The notes beneath the pieces were generated by a model that saw only the letters and a program-made list of their open reading frames with translations, had not been told where the DNA came from and made no database searches. This document shows, piece by piece, positions 34,731 through 44,789 of a DNA stretch of 64,000 nt. The position numbers and the translations under genes were made by a program. The stretch spans positions 83,674-147,673 of the forward strand of contig JAKQCX010000030.1 in the NCBI GenBank assembly GCA_029558905.1, read 5' to 3'. Origin of the DNA: Pseudomonadota bacterium (GTDB taxonomy: Bacteria; Pseudomonadota; Gammaproteobacteria; Burkholderiales; Thiobacillaceae). Numbering within the stretch: the first letter of the stretch is position 1; the number at the start of each line of letters is the position of its first letter.

Positions 34731-36854
34731 ATGCAAAAATTCGCCCGCTTCCTGCCCTTCCTGCGCTGGTTCCCCCTGACCGGGGACACGGTCAAGGCCG
34801 ATTTCATGGCCGGCATCACCGTGGCCCTGGTGCTGATTCCACAGTCCATGGCCTATGCCCAGCTCGCCGGCCTGCCGGCCTATTACGGTCTGTACGCGGC
34901 CTTCCTGCCGGTGGCCGTGGCCGCCCTGTGGGGTTCGTCCCACCAGCTGGGTACAGGGCCAGTGGCGGTGGTGTCCCTGCTGACCGCCTCCAGCCTGGCG
35001 GTGTACGCCACGCCGGGTTCGCCCGACTTCGTCGCCCTGGCCATCATGCTGGCCCTGCTGGTGGGTGTCATTCAGCTGCTGCTGGGGGTGTTCAAGCTGG
35101 GGGTCATCGTCAACTTCCTGTCGCATCCGGTGATCGTCGGCTTCACCAACGCGGCGGCCATCATCATCGCCCTGTCGCAGGTGTCCAAGCTGTTCGGGGT
35201 GCCCATGGCGCGCAGCGAGCACTTCATGCACGACATCGTCGGCGTGTTCGGACAGCTTGGCGATACGCACCTGCCCACCCTGGCCATGGGCATCGCCGCC
35301 ATCGCCATCATGTGGGCCGTGAAACGCTTCGCGCCCAGACTGCCTGGAGTGCTCATTGCCGTGGCGCTCACCACCCTGGCGGCCTGGGGCATGGGCTTCG
35401 AGAAGAAGGCCACCCTGCACCCGGACGGTGTGGCCGATCCGCTGATCGTCGACATGCTCAGGGAATACGAGACCACGGCGGGACGCCTGGCCGAAATGAA
35501 GGACAAGGCCATGGCCAGTGACGCCGAGGCCAAGCGGCTGGAAAAACAGGCCGGCCACGATGTGCAGCAGGCGCTGACGCTCAATTATCGCGCCGACATG
35601 CTGCATTCCCAGGTCCATGCCCTGGAGGAGGCCAACGCCAAGCGCCTGCAGGACCTGCGCAGGCTCAGGTTCGAGCGTGAGGTGCGCGCCAATGGCGAGC
35701 CCGGCCTGCTGCACCTGGCCGGGACCGCGCCGATCGGGATGAAGACCGATGGCGGTGCCTGGAAGATCGCCACGGTGGCCCCGGGCGAGATCAGGCTAAC
35801 CGGCGGGGGTGAGGTGGTGGGCGGCATCCCCGAGGGACTGCCCAGTTTTGCCCTGCCCAGGTTCGATCTGGACAAGCTGGGCACCCTGCTGTCCGCTGCC
35901 CTGGTGATTTCCCTGGTGGGTTTCATGGAGGCCATCTCCATCGCCAAGGCCATCGCCGCGCGGACCAAGCAACGCCTCGATCCGAACCAGGAGCTGGTGG
36001 GCCAGGGCCTGGCCAACATCGTCGGCTCCATGACCCAGGCCTTTCCCGTATCCGGCTCCTTTTCCCGCTCGGCGGTGAACATGAATTCCGGCGCGCGCAG
36101 CGGCATGAGCTCGGTGTTCACGGCCGTGTTCGTGCTGCTTACCCTGCTGTTCCTCACCCCCCTGCTGTATCACCTGCCCCAGGCGGTACTGGCCGCCATC
36201 ATCATCATGGCCGTGGCGGGACTGGTGAACGTGCGGGCCATCCGCCATGCCTGGCAGGCCAACCGGCACGACGGCATCGCCGCCGTGGTGACCTTCGTCG
36301 CCACCCTGGCCTATGCCCCGCATCTGGACAACGGCATCATGGTGGGCGCCGGCCTGGCCCTTGTCCTCTTCCTGCTGCGCACCATGAAGCCGCGCGTGGC
36401 ACAGCTGGGCCGCTTCAAGGACGGCACGCTGCGCGACATCAAGGTGTATCCGGAACTGCCCACCAGCGAGCACATGGTGGCCATGCGCTTCGACGGCCAG
36501 CTCTATTTCGCCAACGTGTCCTATTTCGAGGACACGCTGCTGGCCACGCTGGCCGACCACCCCAAGGCCAGGTTTCTGCTGGTGGTGGGCGACGGCATCA
36601 ACCAACTGGACGCGTCCGGAGAGGAAGTGATCCACCATCTGGTCAGCCGCCTGAAGGAAAACGGCGTCACCCTGGTGTTTTCCGGCCTGAAGAAGCAGGT
36701 CCTGGACGTGATGCGCGCCACCGGCCTGTTCGACCTGATCACCCAGGACAACATCTTCGCCACCGAGGATCAGGCCATCGCCGCCATCTACGAGCGCCTG
36801 GGGGACGAGGCCCGGGACGATCTGTTCTGTGCCCTCAAGCCGGCGATGGCGTGA
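34731..36854 (+). CDS. SulP-family anion transporter with coiled-coil insertion (SulP-B)
   Basis: A 707-residue close paralogue of SulP-A, of identical length. N-terminal ALVLIPQSMAYAQLAGLPAYYGLY (within 32-55), KQRLDPNQELVGQGLANIVG, and a C-terminal STAS domain ending LKKQVLDVMRATGLFDLI are shared. The insertion at about 224-362 has the same plan: charged coiled coil, then a beta-rich part ending just before LPSFALP. It heads a run of same-strand genes including DabA/DabB, so bicarbonate is a reasonable substrate guess. Confidence 0.9.
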   Translation: MQKFARFLPFLRWFPLTGDTVKADFMAGITVALVLIPQSMAYAQLAGLPAYYGLYAAFLPVAVAALWGSSHQLGTGPVAVVSLLTASSLAVYATPGSPDFVALAIMLALLVGVIQLLLGVFKLGVIVNFLSHPVIVGFTNAAAIIIALSQVSKLFGVPMARSEHFMHDIVGVFGQLGDTHLPTLAMGIAAIAIMWAVKRFAPRLPGVLIAVALTTLAAWGMGFEKKATLHPDGVADPLIVDMLREYETTAGRLAEMKDKAMASDAEAKRLEKQAGHDVQQALTLNYRADMLHSQVHALEEANAKRLQDLRRLRFEREVRANGEPGLLHLAGTAPIGMKTDGGAWKIATVAPGEIRLTGGGEVVGGIPEGLPSFALPRFDLDKLGTLLSAALVISLVGFMEAISIAKAIAARTKQRLDPNQELVGQGLANIVGSMTQAFPVSGSFSRSAVNMNSGARSGMSSVFTAVFVLLTLLFLTPLLYHLPQAVLAAIIIMAVAGLVNVRAIRHAWQANRHDGIAAVVTFVATLAYAPHLDNGIMVGAGLALVLFLLRTMKPRVAQLGRFKDGTLRDIKVYPELPTSEHMVAMRFDGQLYFANVSYFEDTLLATLADHPKARFLLVVGDGINQLDASGEEVIHHLVSRLKENGVTLVFSGLKKQVLDVMRATGLFDLITQDNIFATEDQAIAAIYERLGDEARDDLFCALKPAMA

Positions 36855-36931
36855 GTGCCGGGCCCGCTACGGCGATGGCCGTCTGCCTTCCCCACGTGCG
36901 GGGGTGGGCATGACCCACTAAAATCCGCTCC

Positions 36932-38380
36932 GTGCTGCGTATCCTCCTCCTCCTGCCCCTCATCGGGGCCCTGCTGATCGTCTTCCTGCCAGGCGGCAAT
37001 GGCGTGCTGCTGCGCCGCTCCGCCATGGCCGTGTCCGGCGCCACCCTGGTGTGGGCTCTGTGGCTGGCCAGCGCCTTCGATCCGGGCCAGGCGGGTGTGC
37101 AGCTGTTCGAGACCCAGGTCTGGAACCCGCGCCTGGGCAGCACTTTCTCGCTGGGGGTGGACGGCATTTCCCTGCCCCTGGTGTGGCTGGCCGCCCTGCT
37201 GGCCTTCATCGCCGTGCTGGCCTCCGGTGGCGTCCGGGACAAGCCCAAGGGCTACTACATCCTGATCCTGCTGCTGGAGTCGGCCATGCTGGGGGTGTTC
37301 GTGGCCCGCGACTGGTCGCTGTTCTACGTGTTCTGGGAACTGACCCTGCTGCCCCTGTTCTTCCTCATCGACCGCTACGGCGGCCGGCTGCGCAGCCGTG
37401 CGGCCCTGAACTTCGTGCTCTACACCATGGGCGGCTCGGTGTTCATGCTCATTGCCCTGCTCATGCTGTACGACGCCGCACCGGGACAATCCTTCGACAT
37501 GGACGCGATCCGGCATGGTGCCCGGATGCTGCCGGAGACCACCCAGGTGGGCCTGTTCCTGGGTCTGCTCATCGGCTTCGGCGTGAAGATGCCCATCTTC
37601 CCCCTGCATGGCTGGCTGCCCCTGGCCCATGTGGAAGCACCCAGCCCGGTGTCCATCCTGCTCTCCGGCATCCTGCTCAAGATGGGTTCCTACGGACTGA
37701 TGCGCGCGCTGGAGACCCTGCCCGCCGCTGCCGTGGCCCTGCAGGGCCTGCTCATGGCCCTGGCCCTGGCCAGCATCGTCTACGGCGGCGTGCTGGCCTG
37801 GAAGCAGAGCGACCTGAAGGCCATGGTGGCCTATTCCTCCGTATCGCACATGGGCGTGGTGCTGCTGGGCCTGGCGGCGCTCAACACCGCCGGCTTCACC
37901 GGCGCGATGCTGCAGATGGTGGCGCATGGCCTGGTGGCCGGCGCCCTGTTCCTGCTCATCGGACTGTTGTATGAGCGCACCCACACGCGCGAGCTGGCGG
38001 ACTATGCCTCGCTGGCGCAGGTCATGCCGCGCTTCGCCCTTTTCACCGTGCTGGCCTTCATCGCCGCGGTGGGCATGCCCGGCACTGCCGGCTTCGTCGC
38101 CGAACTGCATGCCCTGGTCGGCGGGTTCGAGCGCTGGGGGGCCTGGATGGTGCTGGTCTCCCTCACGGTGCTTCTCACCGCCGCTTACGCGATACGCACC
38201 ATCAGCCGCCTGTTCACCGGGCCGGTGTCGGCACGCATGCGGCATCTGCCGGACCTGACCCGGGGCGAGTTCACCGCCGCGGCCGCGCTCACTGCCGGCA
38301 GCCTGATCCTGGGCTTTTACCCCGCGCCCATCCTGTATCTCATCCGCGCCACCATCGGTGGCTATGCGGGGTTGTTTTAG
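36932..38380 (+). CDS. NuoM-like proton-translocating membrane subunit 1
   Basis: A 482-residue antiporter-type protein with about 14 membrane helices, starting at GTG 36932. Ion-path residues known from NuoM are kept: FWELTLLPLFF (TM5 Glu), GFGVKMPIFPLHGWLP (TM7 Lys), ILLKMGSYGLMR (TM8 Lys) and GMPGTAGFVAELHAL (TM12 Glu). Its stop codon is 2 bp before dabA. It is not part of a complete complex I operon, so it probably belongs to the Dab-type assembly. Confidence 0.88.
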   Translation: MLRILLLLPLIGALLIVFLPGGNGVLLRRSAMAVSGATLVWALWLASAFDPGQAGVQLFETQVWNPRLGSTFSLGVDGISLPLVWLAALLAFIAVLASGGVRDKPKGYYILILLLESAMLGVFVARDWSLFYVFWELTLLPLFFLIDRYGGRLRSRAALNFVLYTMGGSVFMLIALLMLYDAAPGQSFDMDAIRHGARMLPETTQVGLFLGLLIGFGVKMPIFPLHGWLPLAHVEAPSPVSILLSGILLKMGSYGLMRALETLPAAAVALQGLLMALALASIVYGGVLAWKQSDLKAMVAYSSVSHMGVVLLGLAALNTAGFTGAMLQMVAHGLVAGALFLLIGLLYERTHTRELADYASLAQVMPRFALFTVLAFIAAVGMPGTAGFVAELHALVGGFERWGAWMVLVSLTVLLTAAYAIRTISRLFTGPVSARMRHLPDLTRGEFTAAAALTAGSLILGFYPAPILYLIRATIGGYAGLF

Positions 38381-38382
38381 CC

Positions 38383-41300
38383 ATGGGCCACGCGCATCCC
38401 CACACCAACGGGCAGGACGGGTCGCACGCGCTGCTGCACCGGCTGGAGCAGGTGCTGCCCGCCCAGGCGCCCATCCAGGATTTCGTGCACCACAACACCC
38501 TGCACGGCTTCCAGCACCTGCACTTCCGGGCGGCCCTGGCCGCGGCCGAGGCCGCCACCGGCAACCAGGGCTATGAGACGCCGGAAGCCTTCCGCGCCTA
38601 TTTCCGGCAGGGCCGCATCGATCTGTCGGACCTCAACGCCGCCCTGGATGAAACCCCGGAACTGGCGCCGGATGCGCCTGCGGTCGGACACATCACCCGC
38701 CGCCAGGTATTCCTGGCCGGCCTGCGCTTCGACCTGGAACCCTTGCCAGCGGCCGCCCTGCGCTGGCGGATGACGGAAGGCGGCGCGCTGCGCCGCTGTC
38801 ATGACGACGTGCCGGCGGCAACCCGTCTGGTCCTGTTGACGCGGCAGGGTGGTGAGGAGGCGATGCTGACGGCCCTTTGGCAGGCCTGCGCCGCCGCCAC
38901 CCGCGTGGCCCCGGCGATCGAGTCGCCCCCCGTGCACGAGTCCGAGGAGGCCGCCCTGCTCTGGGACCGGCATCGCGTCAAGCACGAGGCCCAGGCACGG
39001 CTCGATGGGCTCCTGGCGCGTTTCGGCAAGGACCTGAGCCTGCGTGGCCTGCTCATGCGCCTTGCCGGCGAGGACCTGATGCACGCCCTGCGGCCCTATC
39101 TGGTGCGTCATCTCGCCGCCCACCTGGATCTGGGCCTGGCGGCCTGGCGCAATCCGGCTCGCGCACGCGGCTTCTACGCCGCCTGGCTGGACAGTGCTCG
39201 CCGCGATCCCTATTTCGGCTACTGCGAGCTGACGGGCTGGGACACGCTCCTGGAGCGCCTGCCCGAGGACGCCGAGACCTGCATCCCGCAGGAGCTGGAT
39301 CGACTGGGCCTGCCGCAGACACGGCGGGCCGCCTACCTGGAGACCCTGGCCAAGGAGCTGCCGGGCTGGTCCGGCATGTTCCTTTGGCGCCACGGGCATC
39401 CGGGTTACGGGGGCGAAACCACGCCGGTGCACATGAGCGATTATCTGGCCGTGCGCCTGGTGCTGGAACGCCTCTATGCACAGCAGATCGCGGCTACCCA
39501 TTTCAAGACGGAAGTCAGCCTGTTTGCCCTGCGCGGCTATCTGCAGCGCCATCCCGCGGAACTGCTGGTGCGTCTGCACCTCTTCGCCGAGGATATCGAC
39601 CCACCCCTGCCGGAATGGCTGCAGGCGCAGGGCCACCGCCTGGTCTGGGAGGCCTGCGGCAGGGCCGGCGAGGAAGACGACGCCGACTGGCTCGCCGTGG
39701 CGCGGCTGATCCTCGATTCACACCCTTCCCCGCGGGTGGATACGGGCCGGGAGGTGGCGGAGGACGGGCCGCATCAGGCAGTCGATCCTCCTCACGTCCA
39801 ACCGTTCCCCCACCCGCGCCGGAGGGGCGAGGCATGGTCCCTGTTCCTGCTCTGCCAGCATCTGGGTCTGCATGCCGGGGCCCTGGCCGAATTGGGCGAG
39901 CAGGCCCCCCGGGCCCTGCTCGCCTGCCTGGCGGAACTGACTCCCGAGCGCATGGGCTGGGTCTGGCTGCAGGCCTATGAGCGTCATTACCGCCAGGAGA
40001 TCCTGGGGGCCCTGGCCGCCAATGCCGGGCGCGGTGCCTGGAAGACCCGGGATGAGCCACCCGTCGCCCAGCTGATGTTCTGCATCGATGACCGGGAAGA
40101 GGGCCTGCGCAGGTATCTGGAAGAAGGGACTCCAGGCGTGGAAACCCTGGGCGCGGCCGCCCACTTCAACGTGCCGCATGCCTGGCGCGGCCTGGATGCA
40201 GAGCAGGCCGTGGCCTTGAGTCCGGTGGTGCCCAGCGTGGTGGTACCGGCGCATGAGGTGCGGGAATTGCCTCTCGAGGGGGCCGATGGCGTGGGCATGT
40301 ATGACCGCCACGTGCGTCGCCGCAGACTGCGTCTGGACTGGAAGGCGCGCCTGATCCAGGGCACCCGCCTGGGCTGGATGACGCCCGCGTTCATGAGCCT
40401 GGCCGCGGCCCCCGTCACCCTGGGCGTGCTGCTCGGCAAGGCCTTCATGCCTGCCACCCTGGGCCGCCTGGTGGAACGCCTGCGTCTGGGCTTCGATATT
40501 CCCGTGGTCACGCGGATCGGCCTCAGCGCGCCCAACGACAGCCCCGAGGCGAAACCGGAGGCGCGCCGCCTGGGCTTCACCGACCTGGAGCAGGCCGACC
40601 GGGTGCAGGCCCTGTTGCGCAATACCGGTCTGACCCATGGTTTTTCTCCCCTGGTGGCCATCGTCGGCCATGGTTCCCACAGCCTGAACAACCCGCATGC
40701 CTCTGCCTACAGCTGCGGCGCCTGCGCCGGCCGCAACTCCGGGCCCAACGCACGCCTGGTGGCGGCCATGGCCAACCGGCCCGAGGTGCGAGCCCTGCTG
40801 CGGCAACGCGGCATCGACATTCCCGAGACAACCTGGTTCATCGGCGCGGAGCACGATACCTGTGACGACATCGTCACCTGGTATGACGAGGTGATGGTGC
40901 CCGAGGCATTGAGACCCGCCCTGGGCCGGTTGCAGCAGGACATGCAGGCCGCCTGCCTGCTGCATGCGCGGGAGCGCTGTCGGCGTTTCGTGTCGGCGCC
41001 CCTGGAGCTGAGTCCGGAGGCCGCCTGGAAGCACGTCACCGGGCGTGCCAACGACTACTCCCAGGCCCGGCCGGAGCTGGGCCATGCCACCAACGCCTGC
41101 GCCTTCTTCGGACGCCGCGCCTTTTCCCGCGGGGCCTTCTTCGACCGGCGTGCCTTCCTGGTTTCCTACGATCCCAGTCAGGATCCGGAGGGCGAACTGC
41201 TGGAGCGGCACCTGGTCATCAACGGCGCGGTGGGAGCCGGCATCAGCCTGGAGTACTACTTTTCCAGTGCCAACAACGAACGCTACGGCTGCGGCACCAA

Positions 41301-41682
41301 GGTCATGCACAACATAGTCGGTCTGAGCGGCGTCATGCAGGGCGCCGCCTCCGACCTGCGCACCGGCCTGCCCCGGCAGATGATCGAGGTGCACGAGGCC
41401 ATGCGCCTGCTGGTGGTGGTGGAGCACAGACTGGACGTGCTCACTGCCATCTACCAGCGTCAGCCCGCCGTGCGGGAACTGGTGGACAACGAATGGGTGC
41501 AGCTGGTGGCCATCGACCCGGACAGCGGCGTGCTGCACCGCTTCCTGGTGGGTACGGGCTGGGTGGAATGGCGGCCGGAAGGCCCGGCGCCGGCCACGGT
41601 ACCCACCTCGACGGACTGGGTCCGTGGCCGGCGCGAGCCGCTGCCGCCGGTGCTCATCGAACAAGGAGCGCGGGCGACATGA
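38383..41682 (+). CDS. dabA: Inorganic carbon transporter subunit DabA (DUF2309)
   Basis: A 1099-residue protein of the DUF2309/UPF0753 family. The N-terminal IQDFVHHNTLHGFQHLHF motif is conserved. The beta-carbonic-anhydrase-like zinc site of characterised DabA can be placed at C567 and D569 (MFCIDDRE) and H763 and C778 (IVGHGSH, YSCGACAGR); the 15-residue H-to-C spacing equals that in Halothiobacillus. DabA with DabB is an energy-coupled CO2-hydrating system that accumulates bicarbonate. The protein is peripheral and cytoplasmic. It overlaps the dabB start by 4 bp. Confidence 0.95.
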   Translation: MGHAHPHTNGQDGSHALLHRLEQVLPAQAPIQDFVHHNTLHGFQHLHFRAALAAAEAATGNQGYETPEAFRAYFRQGRIDLSDLNAALDETPELAPDAPAVGHITRRQVFLAGLRFDLEPLPAAALRWRMTEGGALRRCHDDVPAATRLVLLTRQGGEEAMLTALWQACAAATRVAPAIESPPVHESEEAALLWDRHRVKHEAQARLDGLLARFGKDLSLRGLLMRLAGEDLMHALRPYLVRHLAAHLDLGLAAWRNPARARGFYAAWLDSARRDPYFGYCELTGWDTLLERLPEDAETCIPQELDRLGLPQTRRAAYLETLAKELPGWSGMFLWRHGHPGYGGETTPVHMSDYLAVRLVLERLYAQQIAATHFKTEVSLFALRGYLQRHPAELLVRLHLFAEDIDPPLPEWLQAQGHRLVWEACGRAGEEDDADWLAVARLILDSHPSPRVDTGREVAEDGPHQAVDPPHVQPFPHPRRRGEAWSLFLLCQHLGLHAGALAELGEQAPRALLACLAELTPERMGWVWLQAYERHYRQEILGALAANAGRGAWKTRDEPPVAQLMFCIDDREEGLRRYLEEGTPGVETLGAAAHFNVPHAWRGLDAEQAVALSPVVPSVVVPAHEVRELPLEGADGVGMYDRHVRRRRLRLDWKARLIQGTRLGWMTPAFMSLAAAPVTLGVLLGKAFMPATLGRLVERLRLGFDIPVVTRIGLSAPNDSPEAKPEARRLGFTDLEQADRVQALLRNTGLTHGFSPLVAIVGHGSHSLNNPHASAYSCGACAGRNSGPNARLVAAMANRPEVRALLRQRGIDIPETTWFIGAEHDTCDDIVTWYDEVMVPEALRPALGRLQQDMQAACLLHARERCRRFVSAPLELSPEAAWKHVTGRANDYSQARPELGHATNACAFFGRRAFSRGAFFDRRAFLVSYDPSQDPEGELLERHLVINGAVGAGISLEYYFSSANNERYGCGTKVMHNIVGLSGVMQGAASDLRTGLPRQMIEVHEAMRLLVVVEHRLDVLTAIYQRQPAVRELVDNEWVQLVAIDPDSGVLHRFLVGTGWVEWRPEGPAPATVPTSTDWVRGRREPLPPVLIEQGARAT

Positions 41683-43199
41683 TGCCCTATGCCCTGGTCG
41701 CCCTGGCGCCGCTCCTGCACCTGCTGGCCGCCTTGCTCGTCGTCCTGCTGCATCTGGCCGGCCGAGCCCGGGGAGAGGCGGGAGAACCGCTCACGGCCCG
41801 GCTCACCCTGGGGGCCTGCGTACTGGCTTGCGGGGTCCTGCTGATACTGGATGGACTTGCCCTGGTGCAGGGCGCCCCTGGCCAGGTGCGGGTGGCGGAG
41901 TGGTTTGCCAGCGGCACGCTGCGGGTGTCCCTGTCCTTCACCCTGGATGGCCTCTCCCTGGGCCTCGGCACACTGGTGGCGGCCATCGGCCTGGTGACGC
42001 TGCGGTTCTCGGCGCAATACATGCATCGGGAAGCCGGTTTCCACCGCTTCTTCATCGGCATGAACCTGTTCGTCGCCGGCATGCTGGGCATCATCCTGGC
42101 GGGCAACGCCGTGCTGGCCTTCGTGGGCTGGGAGCTCGTCGGGTTGAGTTCCTGGATGCTGATCGGCTATGCCTTCGAGCAGGAAACGGCCACCGTCAAT
42201 GCGCAGCGCGCCTTCCTCACCAACCGGGTGGGGGACGCGGGCTTCCTGCTGGGCATCGCCCTGGCCCAGCTCTGGCTGGGCAGCCTGGAGTGGGCCGACA
42301 TCGCCGTGGGCGCGGGGCATCTGCCCACCCTCTACATCAGCCTGCTGAGCCTGGGTTTTGTCAGCGCCGCGCTGGCCAAGTCGGCCCAGGTGCCCTTTTC
42401 GCCCTGGATTGCCCGTGCCCTGGAGGGCCCCACGCCATCCTCCGCCATCTTCTACGGCGCGGTCATGGTGCATGTCGGCGTCTATCTGCTCATCCGCCTG
42501 GAGCCGGTGCTGAGCGCGGCCCCCGGGGTCATGTCCCTGCTCGCCATGATTGGTCTGGGTACCGCCCTGTATGGCGGCATCGTCGGCTACGCGCAGACCG
42601 ATGTGAAGTCCGCCCTGCTGTTCGCCACCCTGACCCAGGTGGGCCTCATGTTCCTGGCCTGTGGCCTGGGCCTTTTCCAGCTGGCCGCCTGGCACATGGC
42701 CCTGCACATGGTCTGGCGGACCTGGCAGTTCCTGGCCGCGCCCTCCTATATGCACCTGCTCGATGCGGCCACGCCACCGGCACCGGCCTGGCTGCGCCGC
42801 AGTCCGCGCCTGTATACCGCCGCCCTGCAACGCTTCTGGCTGGAACCCCTGGCCGATCACCTGCTCACCCGCCCCACCCAGGCCCTGGCCCGGGACGTGC
42901 GCGCCGTGGACGACAACGTGGTGCATCACATCATGGGCATGTCCGAAGCCAGGCGCGCTGCGGCCCTGCTGGGTGAGGAGGCGGTGGTCAAGGGGCGCGG
43001 CCTGGCCGGGGCCGCGCTCATGTGGCTGGCCCGGCATCTGGATCATTTCGAACAGCATCTGGTCCTGCGCGGCATCGGCGGCAGGCTGGGGGCCGGTCTG
43101 CGCCGCCTAGGCGGCTGGCTGACCTGGGCGGAAGGCCTGTTCGAGCAGCCCCGCTACCTTCTGCTCATCGTCATGGCGACGCTGGTGGTGATCCTGTGA
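41679..43199 (+). CDS. dabB: DabB, NuoL-like proton-translocating membrane subunit
   Basis: A 506-residue member of the NuoL/MrpA-like family with ion-path features FVGWELVGLSSWMLIGYAF (TM5 Glu) and ALAKSAQVPFSPWI (TM7 Lys). It lacks the long C-terminal lateral helix of NuoL and has instead an amphipathic C-terminal region ending in one membrane segment, as in DabB. The start overlaps the dabA stop. It should supply proton-motive energy to DabA. Confidence 0.92.
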   Translation: MMPYALVALAPLLHLLAALLVVLLHLAGRARGEAGEPLTARLTLGACVLACGVLLILDGLALVQGAPGQVRVAEWFASGTLRVSLSFTLDGLSLGLGTLVAAIGLVTLRFSAQYMHREAGFHRFFIGMNLFVAGMLGIILAGNAVLAFVGWELVGLSSWMLIGYAFEQETATVNAQRAFLTNRVGDAGFLLGIALAQLWLGSLEWADIAVGAGHLPTLYISLLSLGFVSAALAKSAQVPFSPWIARALEGPTPSSAIFYGAVMVHVGVYLLIRLEPVLSAAPGVMSLLAMIGLGTALYGGIVGYAQTDVKSALLFATLTQVGLMFLACGLGLFQLAAWHMALHMVWRTWQFLAAPSYMHLLDAATPPAPAWLRRSPRLYTAALQRFWLEPLADHLLTRPTQALARDVRAVDDNVVHHIMGMSEARRAAALLGEEAVVKGRGLAGAALMWLARHLDHFEQHLVLRGIGGRLGAGLRRLGGWLTWAEGLFEQPRYLLLIVMATLVVIL

Positions 43200-43283
43200 G
43201 ATGGCGGCGGGAAACGGGGGAAGGCGGCGCGGCACTGAGGGGAGGCGTGGCCCGCCTCGCACTTCCCGTCCGGCAAAGGCGCT

Positions 43284-44789
43284 ATGACTGAACTGTACTG
43301 GACCGATCACGCTGCCTGGCCCTTGCTGGCCAGCCTGCAGCTTTTGCCGCTGGCGGGTGCGGCGCTGCTCCTCCGGCTGGGGGAAGGGCCCTTGCCGGCC
43401 TGGCTGGGCCGGGGCATCGCGGCCTTGGAGCTGTTGCTGGCCATCCTCCTGTATGACCGGTTCGATGTGCACGCCGCCGCCTACCAGTTCGCCGAATACC
43501 TGCCCCTGCCCGGGCCCTTCGCCTACCACGTCGGCGCCGATGGCGTGACGGTGCTGTTCGTGCTGCTGGGGGCCCTGATCGTCTTCCTGCTGAGCCTGTA
43601 CAGCCTGGTGCGCGGCCTGCACCAGGAGACCCGGCTGATCGCCACCCTGCTGGCAGTGGAAGGTTTGATGATGGTGCAGCTGTGCACATTCAACCTGCTC
43701 TGGCTGGTGGCGGCCTCCGCCTTGGAGCTTGCCCTGGTGGGCTATCTGGTGGGCCACTGGGCCACTTCGCCCCAGAAGGACCTGGCCACCTCCCGCTTCT
43801 ATCGATTCCAGGGCCTGGGCCAGCTGATGCTCACGGCCGGGGTGCTGGTCCTGGGCTGGGCCCATCGTGACCACTTTGGCGGGGGCTGGACCTTCGACCT
43901 CCTGGATTTGGCGAGCCAGCCCCTGACGCCAAGACTGGCGGCCCTCTGTTTCTTTCTGCTGTTCTACGGTCTGGGCGTGCGCACCCCCATCTTTCCCCTG
44001 CACGGCTGGCTGCCCACCGTGGCCCGGCACGGCAACGTGGCCCTTGCCCCGGCCCTGCTGCTGGGTGTGAAGCTGGGCCTGTACGGCCTGGTGCGCTTCG
44101 TGTTTCCCCTGTTGCCCGAGGCGGTGGAGGCCTGGTCCCCCTTCGTCATGGGCTTCGCCGCCACGGGGGTGTTCTACGCGGCCCTGCTGGCCTTGCAGCA
44201 GACCAACCTGCGCGCCCTGATCGGTTTCGCCGTGGTGAGCCACACGTCCCTGGCCATGGTCGGCCTGTTCGCCCTGGACCCCGTGGGTCTGCAGGGGGGG
44301 GTGCTGCTGGCGGCCAACTTCGGCCTGGCGGTCACCACCATGATGCTGATGACGGGCCTGGTCTACCGGCGCACCCGCAGCACCCGCCTGGACCGGCTGG
44401 GGGGGCTGTTCGACCGCATACCCATGATCGGCCTGACCTTCTTCATCGCCTGCCTGGCCATCGTGGGCATGCCCGGCACTCCAGGTTTCGATGCCGCCCA
44501 CCTGGTGCTGGAGGCGGCCATCCACCAGTTCGGTGCCCTGCCCTCGGTGGGGGCGGCCCTGGGCAACGTGGCGGCGGCGGGTTTCCTGCTCTGGGCCTTT
44601 CAGCGCGCCTTTCTGGCGCCGGCCCCGGCGGCGCGCGCAGCACCCGTGGAACGCGCCACGGGGCTGGAATGGTTCATTGCCGGTGTGCTGGCGGTGGTGC
44701 TGCTGACCGCCGGTTTCCACATGGCGCCCTGGCTGGATCTGGTGGAAGCCCCCATGCGTGCCCTGGCGGGGAGGTTCGGCCATGTCTGA
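43284..44789 (+). CDS. NuoM-like membrane subunit 2 with altered ion-path residues
   Basis: A 501-residue relative of NuoM/MrpD. The TM8 lysine (LLGVKLGLYGLVR) is kept, but the TM7 lysine is replaced by arginine (LGVRTPIFPLHGWLP) and the TM12 glutamate is missing (GMPGTPGFDAAHLVLE). It may be a structural or modified proton channel. It starts 84 bp after dabB and overlaps the next gene by 8 bp. Confidence 0.85.
   Translation: MTELYWTDHAAWPLLASLQLLPLAGAALLLRLGEGPLPAWLGRGIAALELLLAILLYDRFDVHAAAYQFAEYLPLPGPFAYHVGADGVTVLFVLLGALIVFLLSLYSLVRGLHQETRLIATLLAVEGLMMVQLCTFNLLWLVAASALELALVGYLVGHWATSPQKDLATSRFYRFQGLGQLMLTAGVLVLGWAHRDHFGGGWTFDLLDLASQPLTPRLAALCFFLLFYGLGVRTPIFPLHGWLPTVARHGNVALAPALLLGVKLGLYGLVRFVFPLLPEAVEAWSPFVMGFAATGVFYAALLALQQTNLRALIGFAVVSHTSLAMVGLFALDPVGLQGGVLLAANFGLAVTTMMLMTGLVYRRTRSTRLDRLGGLFDRIPMIGLTFFIACLAIVGMPGTPGFDAAHLVLEAAIHQFGALPSVGAALGNVAAAGFLLWAFQRAFLAPAPAARAAPVERATGLEWFIAGVLAVVLLTAGFHMAPWLDLVEAPMRALAGRFGHV

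Noticed and set aside
36855..36931. CCCCACGTGCGGGG hairpin between SulP-B and the first NuoM-like gene as a terminator
   Set aside because: No T tract follows and the downstream genes lack an obvious promoter of their own, so readthrough is more likely.
39718..41664. A 648-codon open frame on the minus strand
   Set aside because: It is antisense to dabA; it reflects third-position GC bias only.
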